From the NCBI RefSeq assembly GCF_001905885.1, contig NZ_LIYH01000001.1:248001-312000 (forward strand): a stretch of 64,000 bases of DNA, given 5' to 3'. This stretch comes from Streptomyces sp. CB03234 (lineage in GTDB: Bacteria > Actinomycetota > Actinomycetes > Streptomycetales > Streptomycetaceae). Under the pieces are notes generated by a model. It had not been told where the DNA came from. It did not search any database and saw nothing but the letters and a program-made list of their open reading frames with translations. Both the position numbers and the translations under genes were made by a program. Below, in pieces: positions 51,377 to 60,260 of this stretch (position 1 is the stretch's first letter; each line of letters opens with the position of its first letter).

Positions 51377-51784
51377 GTGTTCGGTGGGGTGGCTGCGGCC
51401 AGGGCAAGACGACTGCTCATGCACATGCTCGCGGTGCTGGTCGCCGCGGCCTTCCTCGTCCTCGCCGGCCCCGGCACCCCACACGCCGACGCGGCGGCCA
51501 CCGGCTGTCCCGGACGGCTCGTCAAGACGATGACGTTCAGCACCGGTGAGCTGAGGGTGTACAAGAACCGCCAGTACGCGTGTGCCGTCACCGTCGCGAA
51601 GAAACCCGGCGCCCGCCGCGCCATGTCGGTGTCCATCCAGCCGCGCGGCGGACGCGCCGCCGTCGACGCGGGCGCGTTCACCCGGCAGGCCGGGCCCGTC
51701 ACCGTACACGCCCTCAACCGCTGCGTCCGTGCGTCCGGCGCCGTCGCGGGCAGGGGCGCTTCCACGGGCTGGATCCTCTGCTGA
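51377..51784 (+). CDS. Small secreted cysteine-containing protein
   Basis: This 135-residue protein starts at GTG (51377) after GAAGAGGAG. It has a signal peptide (MLAVLVAAAFLVLAGPGTPHADA). The mature part of about 95 residues contains four cysteines (ATGCPGRL, QYACAVTV, LNRCVRAS and the C-terminal WILC), which could form two disulfides. A basic, compact domain of unknown function is likely. It lies 90 bp before a secreted peptidase gene on the same strand. Confidence 0.78.
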   Translation: MFGGVAAARARRLLMHMLAVLVAAAFLVLAGPGTPHADAAATGCPGRLVKTMTFSTGELRVYKNRQYACAVTVAKKPGARRAMSVSIQPRGGRAAVDAGAFTRQAGPVTVHALNRCVRASGAVAGRGASTGWILC

Positions 51785-51874
51785 CCTTTCTTGCCGGGCT
51801 CAACAGGGTCTGGCGGCAGGCACGTTGATCCCACTAGGTTCGCGGCGACCACCGCAAACCCACGTGGAGGGTGC

Positions 51875-53314
51875 ATGCGCAAGACGCTCAGATGGCTGCT
51901 GTCGCTCGTGGTGCTCATAGGCACCGTGAGCGCGGCCGGCACGGCCACCGCCGCCGGTACCGCCGACAGCCGCACGACGAACGACACGACCACCGGAACG
52001 ACGGACATCAAGGACCGCGTCCTGGCGATCCCCGGGATGTCCCTCGTCGAGGAGAAGCCCTACCCCGGCTACCGCTACTTCGTCCTCACCTACACCCAGC
52101 CGGTCGACCACCGCGACCACTCCAAGGGCACCTTCCAGCAGCGCCTCACCCTGCTGCACAAGGACACCGCCCGCCCCACCGTCTTCCACACCAGTGGATA
52201 CGCCGTCAGCACCCGCCCCGGGCGGGCCGAGCCGACGCGGATCGTGGACGGCAACCAGGTGTCCATGGAGTATCGGTTCTTCACCCCGTCCCGCCCCCAG
52301 CCCGCCGACTGGTCGAAGCTGGACATCTGGCAGGCGGCCAGTGACCAGCACCGGATCTTCACCGCCCTGAAGAAGATCTACGACCGCAAGTGGCTCGCCA
52401 CCGGCGCCTCCAAGGGCGGCATGACCGCCACGTACTACGAGCGCTTCTACCCCCGCGACATGGACGGCGTCGTCGCGTACGTCGCCCCCAACGACGTGGT
52501 GGAGAAGGAGGACGCGGCGTACGACCGGTTCTTCGCGACCGTCTCCACCCAGGAGTGCCGCGACCGGCTGAACGCCCTCCAGCGCGAGGCGCTGGTCCGC
52601 CGCGCGCCGCTCCAGGAGAAGTTCCGCACCTGGGCCGAGGCCGAGGGCGCGACCTTCACCACCGTCGGCAGCCTGGACAAGGCGTACGAGGCGGTCGTCC
52701 TCGACTTCGTCTGGGGCTTCTGGCAGTACCACACCGAGGCCGACTGCGCCTCCATCCCCGACGCTGCCACCGCCACCGACCAGGCCGTGTACGACACCAT
52801 CGACACGTACTCCGGCTGGTCGTTCTACAGCGACCAGGGCCTCGCGCCCTACACCCCGTACTACTACCAGGCCGCCACCGAACTCGGTTCGCCCAGCCTG
52901 ACGATGGACCACCTCAAGGACCTGACCCGGTACGGCTACCAGCCCGCCCGCGACTTCGTCCCGCGTGACATCCCGGTGCGGTTCAAGCCGTGGGTGATGC
53001 GAGACGTGGACACCTGGGTGCGTACGCAGGGGCGCGGCATGCTCTTCGTGTACGGCGGGAACGACCCGTGGGGCGCCGAGAAGTTCCGCGTCGACAAGGG
53101 CGCCCGGGACTCCTACGTGATGACCGCGCCGGGCGCCAACCACGGCGCGAACGTCGCCGGACTGACCGAGGCCGAGCGGACGAAGGCCACGGCCCGCATC
53201 CTGGCCTGGGCGGGCGTCGCCCCGGCCGACCCGCAGCGCGCGGCGCCGCTGACGACGTACGACCCGCGCCTGGACAAGCGTGAGCTGAAGCGTGAGCTGA
53301 CACTGCGTCCGTAG
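51875..53314 (+). CDS. Secreted S37-family prolyl/tripeptidyl aminopeptidase
   Basis: This 479-residue exported serine peptidase of MEROPS family S37 (the PS-10 type of streptomycetes) removes N-terminal peptides. The ATG at 51875 is chosen since GTGGAGGG precedes it and it opens a signal peptide (MRKTLRWLLSLVVLIGTVSA). The catalytic serine is in WLATGASKGGMTATYY near residue 175. The Asp and His of the triad fall in FVYGGNDPWGAEKF and APGANHGANV. Conserved YRYFVLTYTQPVDH marks the start of the domain. Confidence 0.92.
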   Translation: MRKTLRWLLSLVVLIGTVSAAGTATAAGTADSRTTNDTTTGTTDIKDRVLAIPGMSLVEEKPYPGYRYFVLTYTQPVDHRDHSKGTFQQRLTLLHKDTARPTVFHTSGYAVSTRPGRAEPTRIVDGNQVSMEYRFFTPSRPQPADWSKLDIWQAASDQHRIFTALKKIYDRKWLATGASKGGMTATYYERFYPRDMDGVVAYVAPNDVVEKEDAAYDRFFATVSTQECRDRLNALQREALVRRAPLQEKFRTWAEAEGATFTTVGSLDKAYEAVVLDFVWGFWQYHTEADCASIPDAATATDQAVYDTIDTYSGWSFYSDQGLAPYTPYYYQAATELGSPSLTMDHLKDLTRYGYQPARDFVPRDIPVRFKPWVMRDVDTWVRTQGRGMLFVYGGNDPWGAEKFRVDKGARDSYVMTAPGANHGANVAGLTEAERTKATARILAWAGVAPADPQRAAPLTTYDPRLDKRELKRELTLRP

Positions 53315-53333
53315 GCAGTCGTACGGGCTGCGC

Positions 53334-53927
53334 TCACAACCGGTGCGCGCAGCCCACCGGCTTCGTCCCGCCCAGCTCCACGTACAGATCCGTCGACGCC
53401 GGGCACCGCGACCGCCGCTCCACGGCCTCGACCACCCGGTACTCCGGCCGCTCCGCGCCCGAGCCGTCGCAGGCCGTCTCCTTGACCTGCCCCTTGCGGG
53501 AGCCGTAGAGGCAGTCCCCGACGACGGTGTACGGCCCGCCGCCGCCCCCGGGGTCGCCCGGGTGCGGGGGCTGGAGGTTGCGCATGCAGGCGTAGCCCCG
53601 CGGCACCGCCCCGTCGCCGTCCTCGTCGGCGGCGGGGCGGTTCTCCGAGACGTGCAGGACGAAGTCGGTGGTCCGGGGGCAGACCGGCCCGTCGGCCGGT
53701 GGCCCCGCGAACCGGGTCAGCACCCGCGCCACCGCCCGCTCGCTGCCGCACGGCACCTCGCGGAAGTCCCGGCCGCGTGTGCTGCACTCGCCGGGGCCGA
53801 GGAACAGCTCGCCGTAGCCGGTGGAGGTCTCCTCGAAACCGACAGGTGCGCCGCCACTGGCCTGCTCACAGCCGGTGGTGAGCGCCGCCGCCAGCAGCAC
53901 GGCGCACACGGTTCCTTGCCGACGCAT
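53334..53927 (-). CDS. Hypothetical lipoprotein
   Basis: This 197-residue protein has a lipoprotein signal peptide (MRRQGTVCAVLLAAALTTGCEQ, lipobox LTTGC). The mature part contains several Cys residues in pairs (GECSTRGRDFREVPCGS, DGPVCPRTTDF, YACMRNLQ, GDCLYGSRKGQVKETACDG, RSRCPASTDLY) in a repeated pattern of about 60 residues. This resembles actinomycete septum-formation-like or LppU-type lipoproteins with C-x-x-G-S-E/A repeats. Function is unknown. It is convergent with the S37 peptidase gene. Confidence 0.8.
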   Translation of the reverse strand: MRRQGTVCAVLLAAALTTGCEQASGGAPVGFEETSTGYGELFLGPGECSTRGRDFREVPCGSERAVARVLTRFAGPPADGPVCPRTTDFVLHVSENRPAADEDGDGAVPRGYACMRNLQPPHPGDPGGGGGPYTVVGDCLYGSRKGQVKETACDGSGAERPEYRVVEAVERRSRCPASTDLYVELGGTKPVGCAHRL

Positions 53928-54001
53928 GCGAGCCCCCGATCCTCGCGCCCAGCGTGACCCGCCGTGGCGGGCACACGCCAGACGCGCCCGGGGGTATTGC
54001 G

Positions 54002-55825
54002 CTATTTGTACGTCAGGCCGTAGCCCATCGGATACAGCACCTGGGCCGGATCGTCCGCGCGCTGAACGGGCACGGGCAGCCGGCCCTCCGGCCGCGCCCG
54101 GCCCGCGATGACCCGGGCGGCGGCGCGCAGTTCGACGTCGGTCCAGGAGTAGGTGGCGAGCGTGGCGCGCTGGCCGCTGAGGCGGGCGATGTCGTAGGGG
54201 TTGCGGATGGCGACCGTGACGACCGGGACGCCGGTGGCGGCCAGCCGGGACACCAGCGTGCGCTGGCTGCTGGTCGCCGAGACGTTGTACGTCCCGACGA
54301 TCACGGCGTCCTTGCCGGCGGCGGCCGCCACAGCCTCGTCGATCTTCGCGGCCGACGGGGCGGTGCCGGTCGGCAACGCCGTGGTGGTGAAGCCCAGTTC
54401 GGTGAGGGCGCCGGCAAGGGTGGCGGTCGGTGGGCCGGTCGTCCCGGAGGGGGAGGCGACATCGGCGCCGACGACGAGGAGCTTCGGCCGGTCGGCGGCG
54501 CTGAGCGGGAGCAGCCCGCCCTCGTTGAGCAGCAGGGTGGTGGTCCGCTCGGCGATCCGGTCGGCGGTGGCCAGGTGCGGGCGGGTGCCGACGGTGCGGT
54601 CGACGGAGTCGTGGGTGACGTACGGATAGGTGAACAGGCCCAGCTTGGCCTTCAGGCGGAGGATGCGGAGAATCGATTCCTCGATCCGGGCCTCGCTGAT
54701 CTCGCCGCTCTGTACGGCCTTCAGGACGGCGTTCCAGGCCACGGACAGCTTCGGCGGGTTGAGCAGCTGGTCGCAGCCCGCCTTGAGGGCGAGGACGGGG
54801 ACGCGGTCGTCGCCGTACTTGGTGCGTACGCCCTCCATGCCGAGCGAGTCGGTCACGACGACACCGTCATACCCGAGTTCCTCACGGAGGATGCCGGTGA
54901 GGATGGGGCGGGAGAGGGTGGCGGGGTCCTCGGCCGGGTCGAGAGCGGGGACGACGATGTGTGCCGTCATGATCGAGTCGATCCCGGCGGTGATGGCGGC
55001 CCGGAACGGCGGTGCGTCCAGGGTCTTCCACTGCTCACGCGTGTGGGTGATGGTCGGCAGGCCGTAGTGGCTGTCGACGGACGTGTCGCCGTGCCCGGGG
55101 AAGTGCTTGGACGTGGCCGCGATGCCCGCCCGCTGGTAGCCGCTGACCTGCGCGGCGACCATCCCCGCGACCGCCCGCGGGTCGGCGCCGAAGGAGCGTA
55201 CGCCGATCACGGGGTTGGCGGGGTTGACGTTGACGTCGGCGACGGGCGCGTAGTTCTGGCGGATGCCCATCGCGGCCAGCTCGGCGCCGGCCACGTGGGC
55301 GGCGCGGCGGGCGTCGGAGCGCGAGCCGCCCGCGCCGAGCGCCATCGCGCCGGGCATGAGGGTGGCGGGCTCCCCTATCCGGGCGACGATGCCGTGCTCC
55401 TGGTCGGTGGAGATGAGGACCGGCACGGGCGTCGGCTGTGCGAGCGCGGCGCGCTGGATGCCGTTGGACAGGTCGGCGATCTGGTGCGGGTCGCGGGTGT
55501 TGTGGGCCCAGGAGAAGTAGATGATGCCGCCGACGTGGTACGTCGCGATCAGCTCGGCGGCGGTGCGGACCCCGATCTCCTTGAGGTTCGCGTCGATGTC
55601 GGCCTGGTCGGGGGCGGTGGCGGAGTGCCCGTACACCCGCATGACGAAGAGCTGGCCGACCTTCTCCTCCAGGCTCATGCGTGAGATGAGCCGCTTGAGG
55701 CGGTGGTCGTCACCCGCCGCCATGGCGGGGGTGGTGACCCCGGTGACGGCGGCGGCCGCCGCGGCGGCGGTGACGGTGAGGACGGTACGTCTGGAGGGGG
55801 TGTGGGGTGTGGCTCGGTGGTGCAT
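54002..55825 (-). CDS. Secreted GH3 beta-N-acetylglucosaminidase/glucosidase (NagZ-like)
   Basis: This 607-residue enzyme is a GH3 glycosidase. The NagZ fingerprint KHFPGHGDTSVDSHYGLP, with His and Asp as general acid/base pair, points to GlcNAc release from muropeptides or chitin. The nucleophile Asp is in VVTDSLGMEGV. A C-terminal (alpha/beta) sandwich domain (KLLVVGADVASPS to the end) follows the barrel. The ATG at 55823-55825 is chosen since AAGGAG lies 4-5 nt before it; it opens a twin-arginine signal (SRRTVLTVTAAAAAAAVTG). Together with the GH20 enzyme at 18875 it expands GlcNAc release. Confidence 0.9.
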   Translation of the reverse strand: MHHRATPHTPSRRTVLTVTAAAAAAAVTGVTTPAMAAGDDHRLKRLISRMSLEEKVGQLFVMRVYGHSATAPDQADIDANLKEIGVRTAAELIATYHVGGIIYFSWAHNTRDPHQIADLSNGIQRAALAQPTPVPVLISTDQEHGIVARIGEPATLMPGAMALGAGGSRSDARRAAHVAGAELAAMGIRQNYAPVADVNVNPANPVIGVRSFGADPRAVAGMVAAQVSGYQRAGIAATSKHFPGHGDTSVDSHYGLPTITHTREQWKTLDAPPFRAAITAGIDSIMTAHIVVPALDPAEDPATLSRPILTGILREELGYDGVVVTDSLGMEGVRTKYGDDRVPVLALKAGCDQLLNPPKLSVAWNAVLKAVQSGEISEARIEESILRILRLKAKLGLFTYPYVTHDSVDRTVGTRPHLATADRIAERTTTLLLNEGGLLPLSAADRPKLLVVGADVASPSGTTGPPTATLAGALTELGFTTTALPTGTAPSAAKIDEAVAAAAGKDAVIVGTYNVSATSSQRTLVSRLAATGVPVVTVAIRNPYDIARLSGQRATLATYSWTDVELRAAARVIAGRARPEGRLPVPVQRADDPAQVLYPMGYGLTYK

Positions 55826-55897
55826 GGTGCTCCTTCCGGCCATCCGGATGAAGGAAACTTCCAAGGAGTCACGCATAGCCGGAAAGTAACTGCCAGG

Positions 55898-56482
55898 TCA
55901 AGGACCTGAGCGCACCACGCCGGGAAGGCCGGGCAACGGGCCCATCCTCGCTGCTTCGTCGATGAGGGCGCGGGCCTTGGCCTCGGCCTGGTCGTACCGT
56001 TCGGGAAACGCCGACCGCTGCACGCCCTGCGCGACCTGGCCGGCGGTCCAGTCGGGATGGGCGCGGTCGGTCTCGACGGCCCGGACGAAGAACGCGTTGG
56101 CCGCGTACGTCACGTCCATGCACTGTTCGCGCGTGCCCCAGCCCTGGCTCGGGCGCTGCTGGAAGACGCCGACGGAGTCGAGGTGCCCGCAGGGAAGGTT
56201 GTTCATGTGCGACTCCACCCACCCGGCCTCGAAGCCGGCGAGCATCACCTTGTCGTTGACCCCCAGTTCGCCGCCGACCCGGTAGACGACCCGGATCACC
56301 TCCGGATCGTGGCCGGCGGGAACCGTGCAGGCCGCCGTGTCCCCCAGCTCCGTGGCCGGAATGTGGTCCCCGGGAGGAGGCGGTTCGCTCGTTCCCGCCC
56401 AGGCGAGCTGCTGCGGGCCGCCCAGCGCCCATACGGCGGCGGTCAGACCGCCGGCTTGGACGAAGCTGCGTCTGGACACCAT
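55898..56482 (-). CDS. Tat-exported lysozyme-like domain protein
   Basis: This 194-residue protein has a twin-arginine signal (SRRSFVQAGGLTAAVWALGG). One compact domain follows, with AGFEAGWVESHMNNLPCGH and SVGVFQQRPSQGWGTREQ. The E-S and FQQRPSQGWG motifs resemble actinobacterial lytic-transglycosylase/lysozyme-like domains in which the Glu is catalytic. Two cysteines could form a disulfide. The ATG at 56480-56482 is preferred since the Tat motif follows directly; an ATG 7 codons earlier is possible. A decamer array lies upstream. Confidence 0.78.
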   Translation of the reverse strand: MVSRRSFVQAGGLTAAVWALGGPQQLAWAGTSEPPPPGDHIPATELGDTAACTVPAGHDPEVIRVVYRVGGELGVNDKVMLAGFEAGWVESHMNNLPCGHLDSVGVFQQRPSQGWGTREQCMDVTYAANAFFVRAVETDRAHPDWTAGQVAQGVQRSAFPERYDQAEAKARALIDEAARMGPLPGLPGVVRSGP

Positions 56483-56510
56483 GGGGGAGAACTCCCTTTC
56501 CATGCTCTTC

Positions 56511-56570
56511 GTAGCTTTATGGAGCTTTACTGGCCTTTACGGAGCTTTACGTACCTTTACGGCGCTTCAT
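56511..56570. repeat. 10-bp period repeat around GCTTTAC
   Basis: Six consecutive decamers (GTAGCTTTAT, GGAGCTTTAC, TGGCCTTTAC, GGAGCTTTAC, GTACCTTTAC, GGCGCTTCAT) keep CTTTA in exactly the same helical phase. They lie 29-88 bp upstream of the Tat-exported protein start and are AT-rich for this genome. Confidence 0.8.
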
Positions 56571-56680
56571 GGGCGCGTTGGCGCGGTCCGCGCCGCACCA
56601 CAGGTTCACACCCGGTCGCCGATTCCCGTGCCACCGTGACGACGTGTCGCCCCGACCTCCCCCGAAAGCACACGTGCACG

Positions 56681-57589
56681 TCAGGCGTGCGCCACGGACG
56701 GCCACAACTCCTGGAGCGTACGTACCGTCTCGGTGATCGCCGGCCGCCGTGCCGCCCCCGCCCGCCACAGCGCGGACAACCGCCGCTTCGGCACCGGATC
56801 CAGGCGTACGGTCGCGACCTCGTCGGGAAGCCTGCCGCGACCCAGGCGCGGCACCAGCGCCACGCCCAGTCCGGCCGCGACGAGGGCCACCTGGGTGTGG
56901 TTCTCCTCGGCCTGGTGGACGATGTGCGGCTCGCAGCCCGCCGCCCGCAGCGTCCGCATCAGCCAGTCATGGCACACCGTGCCGGGCGGCTGCGAGATCC
57001 ACCGCTCGTCCTTCAGCTCCTCGCGCCGTACGGCGTCCCGCTCGGCGAGCGGATGCCCGAGCGGTACGAGGATGTCGCACAGGTCGTCGCCGATGACGGC
57101 CTGCTCGACCCCGGGCGGGGCCGGCATTGGTGCGATGTCCCAGTCGTGTGCCACGGCCAGGTCGATCACGCCTCGCGCTACCAGGTCGATCGACCGGTGC
57201 GGGTCCACCTCCGACATGCGGGCGTCCAGGCCCGGATGACGGCGGGCCAGCTCGGCGAGCGCCTGGGGCATCAGCCCGCGCGCCGCGCTGGGGAAGCACC
57301 CGATCGCCAGCCGCCCGGACGGCAGACCCCGCCGCTCCTCCAGCCGCACCTCCGCCTCCTCGACGAGGGACAGCAACTGCTGCGCCGTCGACGCCAGGTG
57401 CCGAGCCTCATCGGTGAGCCGCACCCCCCGGCCCTGCCGTTCCAGCAGGGTGGTGCGGGTCTCCCGCTCCAGCTTGGCGATCTGCTGCGACACGGCGGAC
57501 GGGGTGTAGCCGAGCGCGGCCGCGGCGGCGCCGACCGTGCCGTACACCGAGACGGCGTGCAGCGCCCGCAGGCGCGCCAGATCCAGCAC
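56681..57589 (-). CDS. LysR-family transcriptional regulator
   Basis: This 302-residue regulator has the LysR HTH at the N-terminus (LARLRALHAVSVYGTVGAAAAALGYTPSAVSQQIAKLERE, residues about 3-42) and a substrate-binding domain for the rest. It is divergent from an EamA transporter gene, with a perfect inverted repeat between them. It probably controls this transporter in response to the compound exported. Confidence 0.92.
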   Translation of the reverse strand: MLDLARLRALHAVSVYGTVGAAAAALGYTPSAVSQQIAKLERETRTTLLERQGRGVRLTDEARHLASTAQQLLSLVEEAEVRLEERRGLPSGRLAIGCFPSAARGLMPQALAELARRHPGLDARMSEVDPHRSIDLVARGVIDLAVAHDWDIAPMPAPPGVEQAVIGDDLCDILVPLGHPLAERDAVRREELKDERWISQPPGTVCHDWLMRTLRAAGCEPHIVHQAEENHTQVALVAAGLGVALVPRLGRGRLPDEVATVRLDPVPKRRLSALWRAGAARRPAITETVRTLQELWPSVAHA

Positions 57590-57614
57590 GACAACCCCCC
57601 GTTTTTGGTTAGCG

Positions 57615-57638
57615 TTGCTTCATCCAATCATGAAGCAA
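57615..57638. promoter_or_regulatory. LysR-type operator
   Basis: TTGCTTCAT (57615-57623) and ATGAAGCAA (57630-57638) are perfect inverted 9-mers separated by 6 bp. The site lies between the divergent lysR and transporter genes, as expected for a LysR activation site. Confidence 0.75.
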
Positions 57639-57681
57639 TCCGCGCTGGTGCTACATGGTCAGGTCCCGGAATGCTCGACGC

Positions 57682-58638
57682 ATGCGCCCTGCCCACATCG
57701 CTCTCGCCGCACTGGTCGCCGCCCTCCTGGGCGTCAACTTCGTCGTCATCGACATCGGCCTCGACCACTTCCCGCCGCTGCTCTTCTCCGCCCTGCGCTT
57801 CCTGGTGGCCGCGCTGCCCGCCGTCTTCCTCGTGGGGCGCCCGAAGGTGGCGTGGAAGTGGATCGTCGGCGTGGGGCTGGCACTCGGCGTCGCGAAGTTC
57901 GGCCTCCTCTTCACGGGCATGGACCGTGGCGCACCGGCCGGCCTGTCCTCCCTGATCCTGCAGATCCAGGCCGTCTTCACCGCACTGTTCGCCTTCGCGG
58001 CACTCGGCGAACGACCCGGCCGGGTGCGGGCGGTGGGCATGGCCGTCGCGCTCGGCGGGATCGCCGTCGCCGCGATCGACGAGGGCACGGCCGGGCCGCT
58101 GCTCGGCTTCTCGCTGTGCATCGCGGCCGCCGCCTTCTGGGGCGTCTCGAACGTCCTGACCCGCAAGGCGTCCCCACCCGACGCGCTGAACTTCATGGTG
58201 TGGGTCAGCACCGTCCCCGTACTCCCGCTGCTCGCCCTGTCGCTGCTCCTGGAAGGGCCGTCACGGGACATGGCCGCGCTGCGGTCCCTCGACTGGACCG
58301 GCGTCGGCGTCATCGTCTACGTCGCCTGGGTCACCACCGTCTTCGGCTTCGGCGCCTGGGGCTGGCTGCTGCGCCGCTACCCGGCGTCCTCGGTGGCCCC
58401 CTTCTCCCTGCTGGTGCCGGTGTTCGGCATGTCGTCGGCGGCCCTCTTCCTCGGCGAGCCGGTCACCCCCCTGCGCTGGTGCGCGGCGGCCCTGCTGGTG
58501 GGCGGCGTGGCGCTGACGTCGTTGCCGGGGACGCGGGGAGGCAGGGTGGTACGGAGGGCTCCCGGGCCGACGGCCGCGACGCCGCCGCACCCGCCCGCCC
58601 GCGTCACGGACGAGCAGCCGGCGGGACGACCCGCGTAA
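57682..58638 (+). CDS. EamA/DMT-family exporter
   Basis: This 318-residue membrane protein has ten hydrophobic segments in two EamA repeats (AALVAALLGVNFVVIDIGL to LGERPGRVRAVGMAVALGG; then FSLCIAAAAFWGVSNVLTRK to FLGEPVTPLRWCAAALLVGG). Members export amino acids or metabolites. The ATG at 57682 is placed directly before the first helix; another ATG nine codons upstream is possible. A long polar C-terminal tail (about 40 residues) follows the last helix. Control by the divergent LysR protein is expected. Confidence 0.9.
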   Translation: MRPAHIALAALVAALLGVNFVVIDIGLDHFPPLLFSALRFLVAALPAVFLVGRPKVAWKWIVGVGLALGVAKFGLLFTGMDRGAPAGLSSLILQIQAVFTALFAFAALGERPGRVRAVGMAVALGGIAVAAIDEGTAGPLLGFSLCIAAAAFWGVSNVLTRKASPPDALNFMVWVSTVPVLPLLALSLLLEGPSRDMAALRSLDWTGVGVIVYVAWVTTVFGFGAWGWLLRRYPASSVAPFSLLVPVFGMSSAALFLGEPVTPLRWCAAALLVGGVALTSLPGTRGGRVVRRAPGPTAATPPHPPARVTDEQPAGRPA

Positions 58639-58775
58639 GGGGCCGTGGCGGACGGGGGCCTGCCCGGGCGGCCTTGCGTCGCCCGTCACGGAGGAGCGTC
58701 CTGCCGGGCGGCCCGCGTCGGCGCCCGGCAGGGACCGGGTCCCGCTGTCCCTGCGGTCCTGCGGGGAGACCCTGC

Positions 58776-59570
58776 CTAGGCGATCCCGGCCAGGTACTCC
58801 CGCCCCGCCGCCAGCAGCGGCGGGAGGTCATCCGCCTGGGGGTACCACCGCTTCTCGTACTCCCAGCAGGCCCACGCCTCGCCGTCCCCCGCCCCGTTGT
58901 CGCCCAGCAGCGCCAGGCACTCGGCGAGCGGCAGCACCCCCGCCCCGAGGGGGAGCGGAGTGGTGTCCTCCACCGAGGCGATGTCCTTGACCTGGACGTA
59001 CCCCAGATACGGCGCCAGCACCGCGTGCGTGGCCGCCGGGGCCTCGCCGGCCGCCCAGGGGTGCATCACGTCCCACAGCGCGCCTACGCATCGGTGGCCC
59101 ACCGTCCCCACGATCCGCGCCACGTCCGCCCCCGTGCGGTGCGAGTCGTGGGTCTCGACCAGGATCCGTACGCCCAGGTCCGCCGCGACCTCCGCCGCCG
59201 CGCCCAGCCGCCGGGCCGCCGTCGCGTCCGCCTCCGCCGGGTCCTGGTCGCCACCGCCCGGGAACACCCGGACGTAACGTGCGCCCAGGTCGGCCGCGAG
59301 GTACACGAGCCGGTGCAACTCCTCGTACACGGGCTCGTCGTCACCGGCCTCCGCGACCCGCGCGTACCCGGCGACCGTCAGGATCTCCACGCCCTCGCGC
59401 GCGAACTCCTCCACCACCGCGCGCCGTTCGTGCGCCACCAGCCCCGGGTGCACCGGCTCCTCGGGGTGGGCGCGCAGCTCCACACCCTGATAGCCGCTCT
59501 CCACGGCGAGGCGGACGACATCGGGGACCGGCATCCCGGGGACGCCGAGGGTGGAGAAGGCGTACTTCAC
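58776..59570 (-). CDS. Sugar phosphate isomerase/epimerase-type TIM-barrel protein
   Basis: This 264-residue protein of the xylose-isomerase-like TIM-barrel family (AP endonuclease 2 superfamily) begins MKYAFSTLGVPGMPVPDVVRLAVESGYQGVELRAHP. Metal ligands are likely in ILVETHDSHRTG, ALWDVMHPWA and VQVKDIA. Such proteins isomerise or epimerise sugars, inosose or hydroxypyruvate. The GTG start (59568-59570) overlaps the stop codon of an Uma2 gene in GTGA, so translation is coupled. The two are not normally linked. Confidence 0.88.
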   Translation of the reverse strand: MKYAFSTLGVPGMPVPDVVRLAVESGYQGVELRAHPEEPVHPGLVAHERRAVVEEFAREGVEILTVAGYARVAEAGDDEPVYEELHRLVYLAADLGARYVRVFPGGGDQDPAEADATAARRLGAAAEVAADLGVRILVETHDSHRTGADVARIVGTVGHRCVGALWDVMHPWAAGEAPAATHAVLAPYLGYVQVKDIASVEDTTPLPLGAGVLPLAECLALLGDNGAGDGEAWACWEYEKRWYPQADDLPPLLAAGREYLAGIA

Positions 59571-60211
59571 AGGTGCGAGCTCCTCACTGTGTGCTTTCGC
59601 GGCTCCCGCGCGGCGGGACGGTCCCGTGCCGGGTCGGCTCTGCGCCGGTCATGGAGCCGTGGGAAACCGTCCGTCCTGATGGTGATCTCGCGCCCTTCGA
59701 GCGGAACCACCAGATCCTGGCCGAAGAGGACTTCCTCGACGTCCTTGTAGGCGCCGGTACGCGTCGGGTGCCGGTGGATGGTGCAGGTGCCGTCCGAGGG
59801 GTCGACGATCACGTAGGCGGGGATGGCGCACTGGGCGTACATCCGGAACTTCTTGGCGAAGTCATTGTCCCGGGTGGACTTGGAGACCACCTCCAGGACC
59901 AGTTCGAGGCTGTGCCACTCGTAGCGACCGTGGCTGTTGTGCTCCGAGCCGGGGGCGATGATCGCGAGGTCGGGTGCGTATCCGTACCGACTGGACGGAA
60001 AATCGATCATCACGTCCGAGAGGATGTCACCACGGCCCGCGAGCTGCTGCTTGATCTGGGGAGCGGCTTCGAGGACGACCTTCCACCGGCTCTCGCTCAG
60101 CGGCGTCATGATGATCTTCCCGTCCGTGATCTCCACACGGTAGCCGCCGGGCAGGTTCGCGCCGTCCAGCGCGTCCCAGGCGCTGAGCGGGTCCATGGTG
60201 ATGGTCGTCAT
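59567..60211 (-). CDS. Uma2-family (DUF820) putative endonuclease
   Basis: This 214-residue protein belongs to the Uma2 family, which has a restriction-endonuclease-like fold. Signature residues are SDVMIDFPSSRYGYAPDLAII and LVLEVVSKSTRDND followed by KKFRMYAQCAIPAYVIVDP, which give the D...E-x-K-type core (D in PDL, E in LEVVS, K in AKKFR). The ATG at 60209-60211 is chosen because GGAGGACC precedes it. Function is unknown in general; many copies occur in streptomycetes. It overlaps the downstream isomerase gene. Confidence 0.88.
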   Translation of the reverse strand: MTTITMDPLSAWDALDGANLPGGYRVEITDGKIIMTPLSESRWKVVLEAAPQIKQQLAGRGDILSDVMIDFPSSRYGYAPDLAIIAPGSEHNSHGRYEWHSLELVLEVVSKSTRDNDFAKKFRMYAQCAIPAYVIVDPSDGTCTIHRHPTRTGAYKDVEEVLFGQDLVVPLEGREITIRTDGFPRLHDRRRADPARDRPAAREPRKHTVRSSHL

Positions 60212-60260
60212 GCGGTCCTCCGTATGCCGGTGTGATCCACGATAACGCCAGGGTGCCGCG

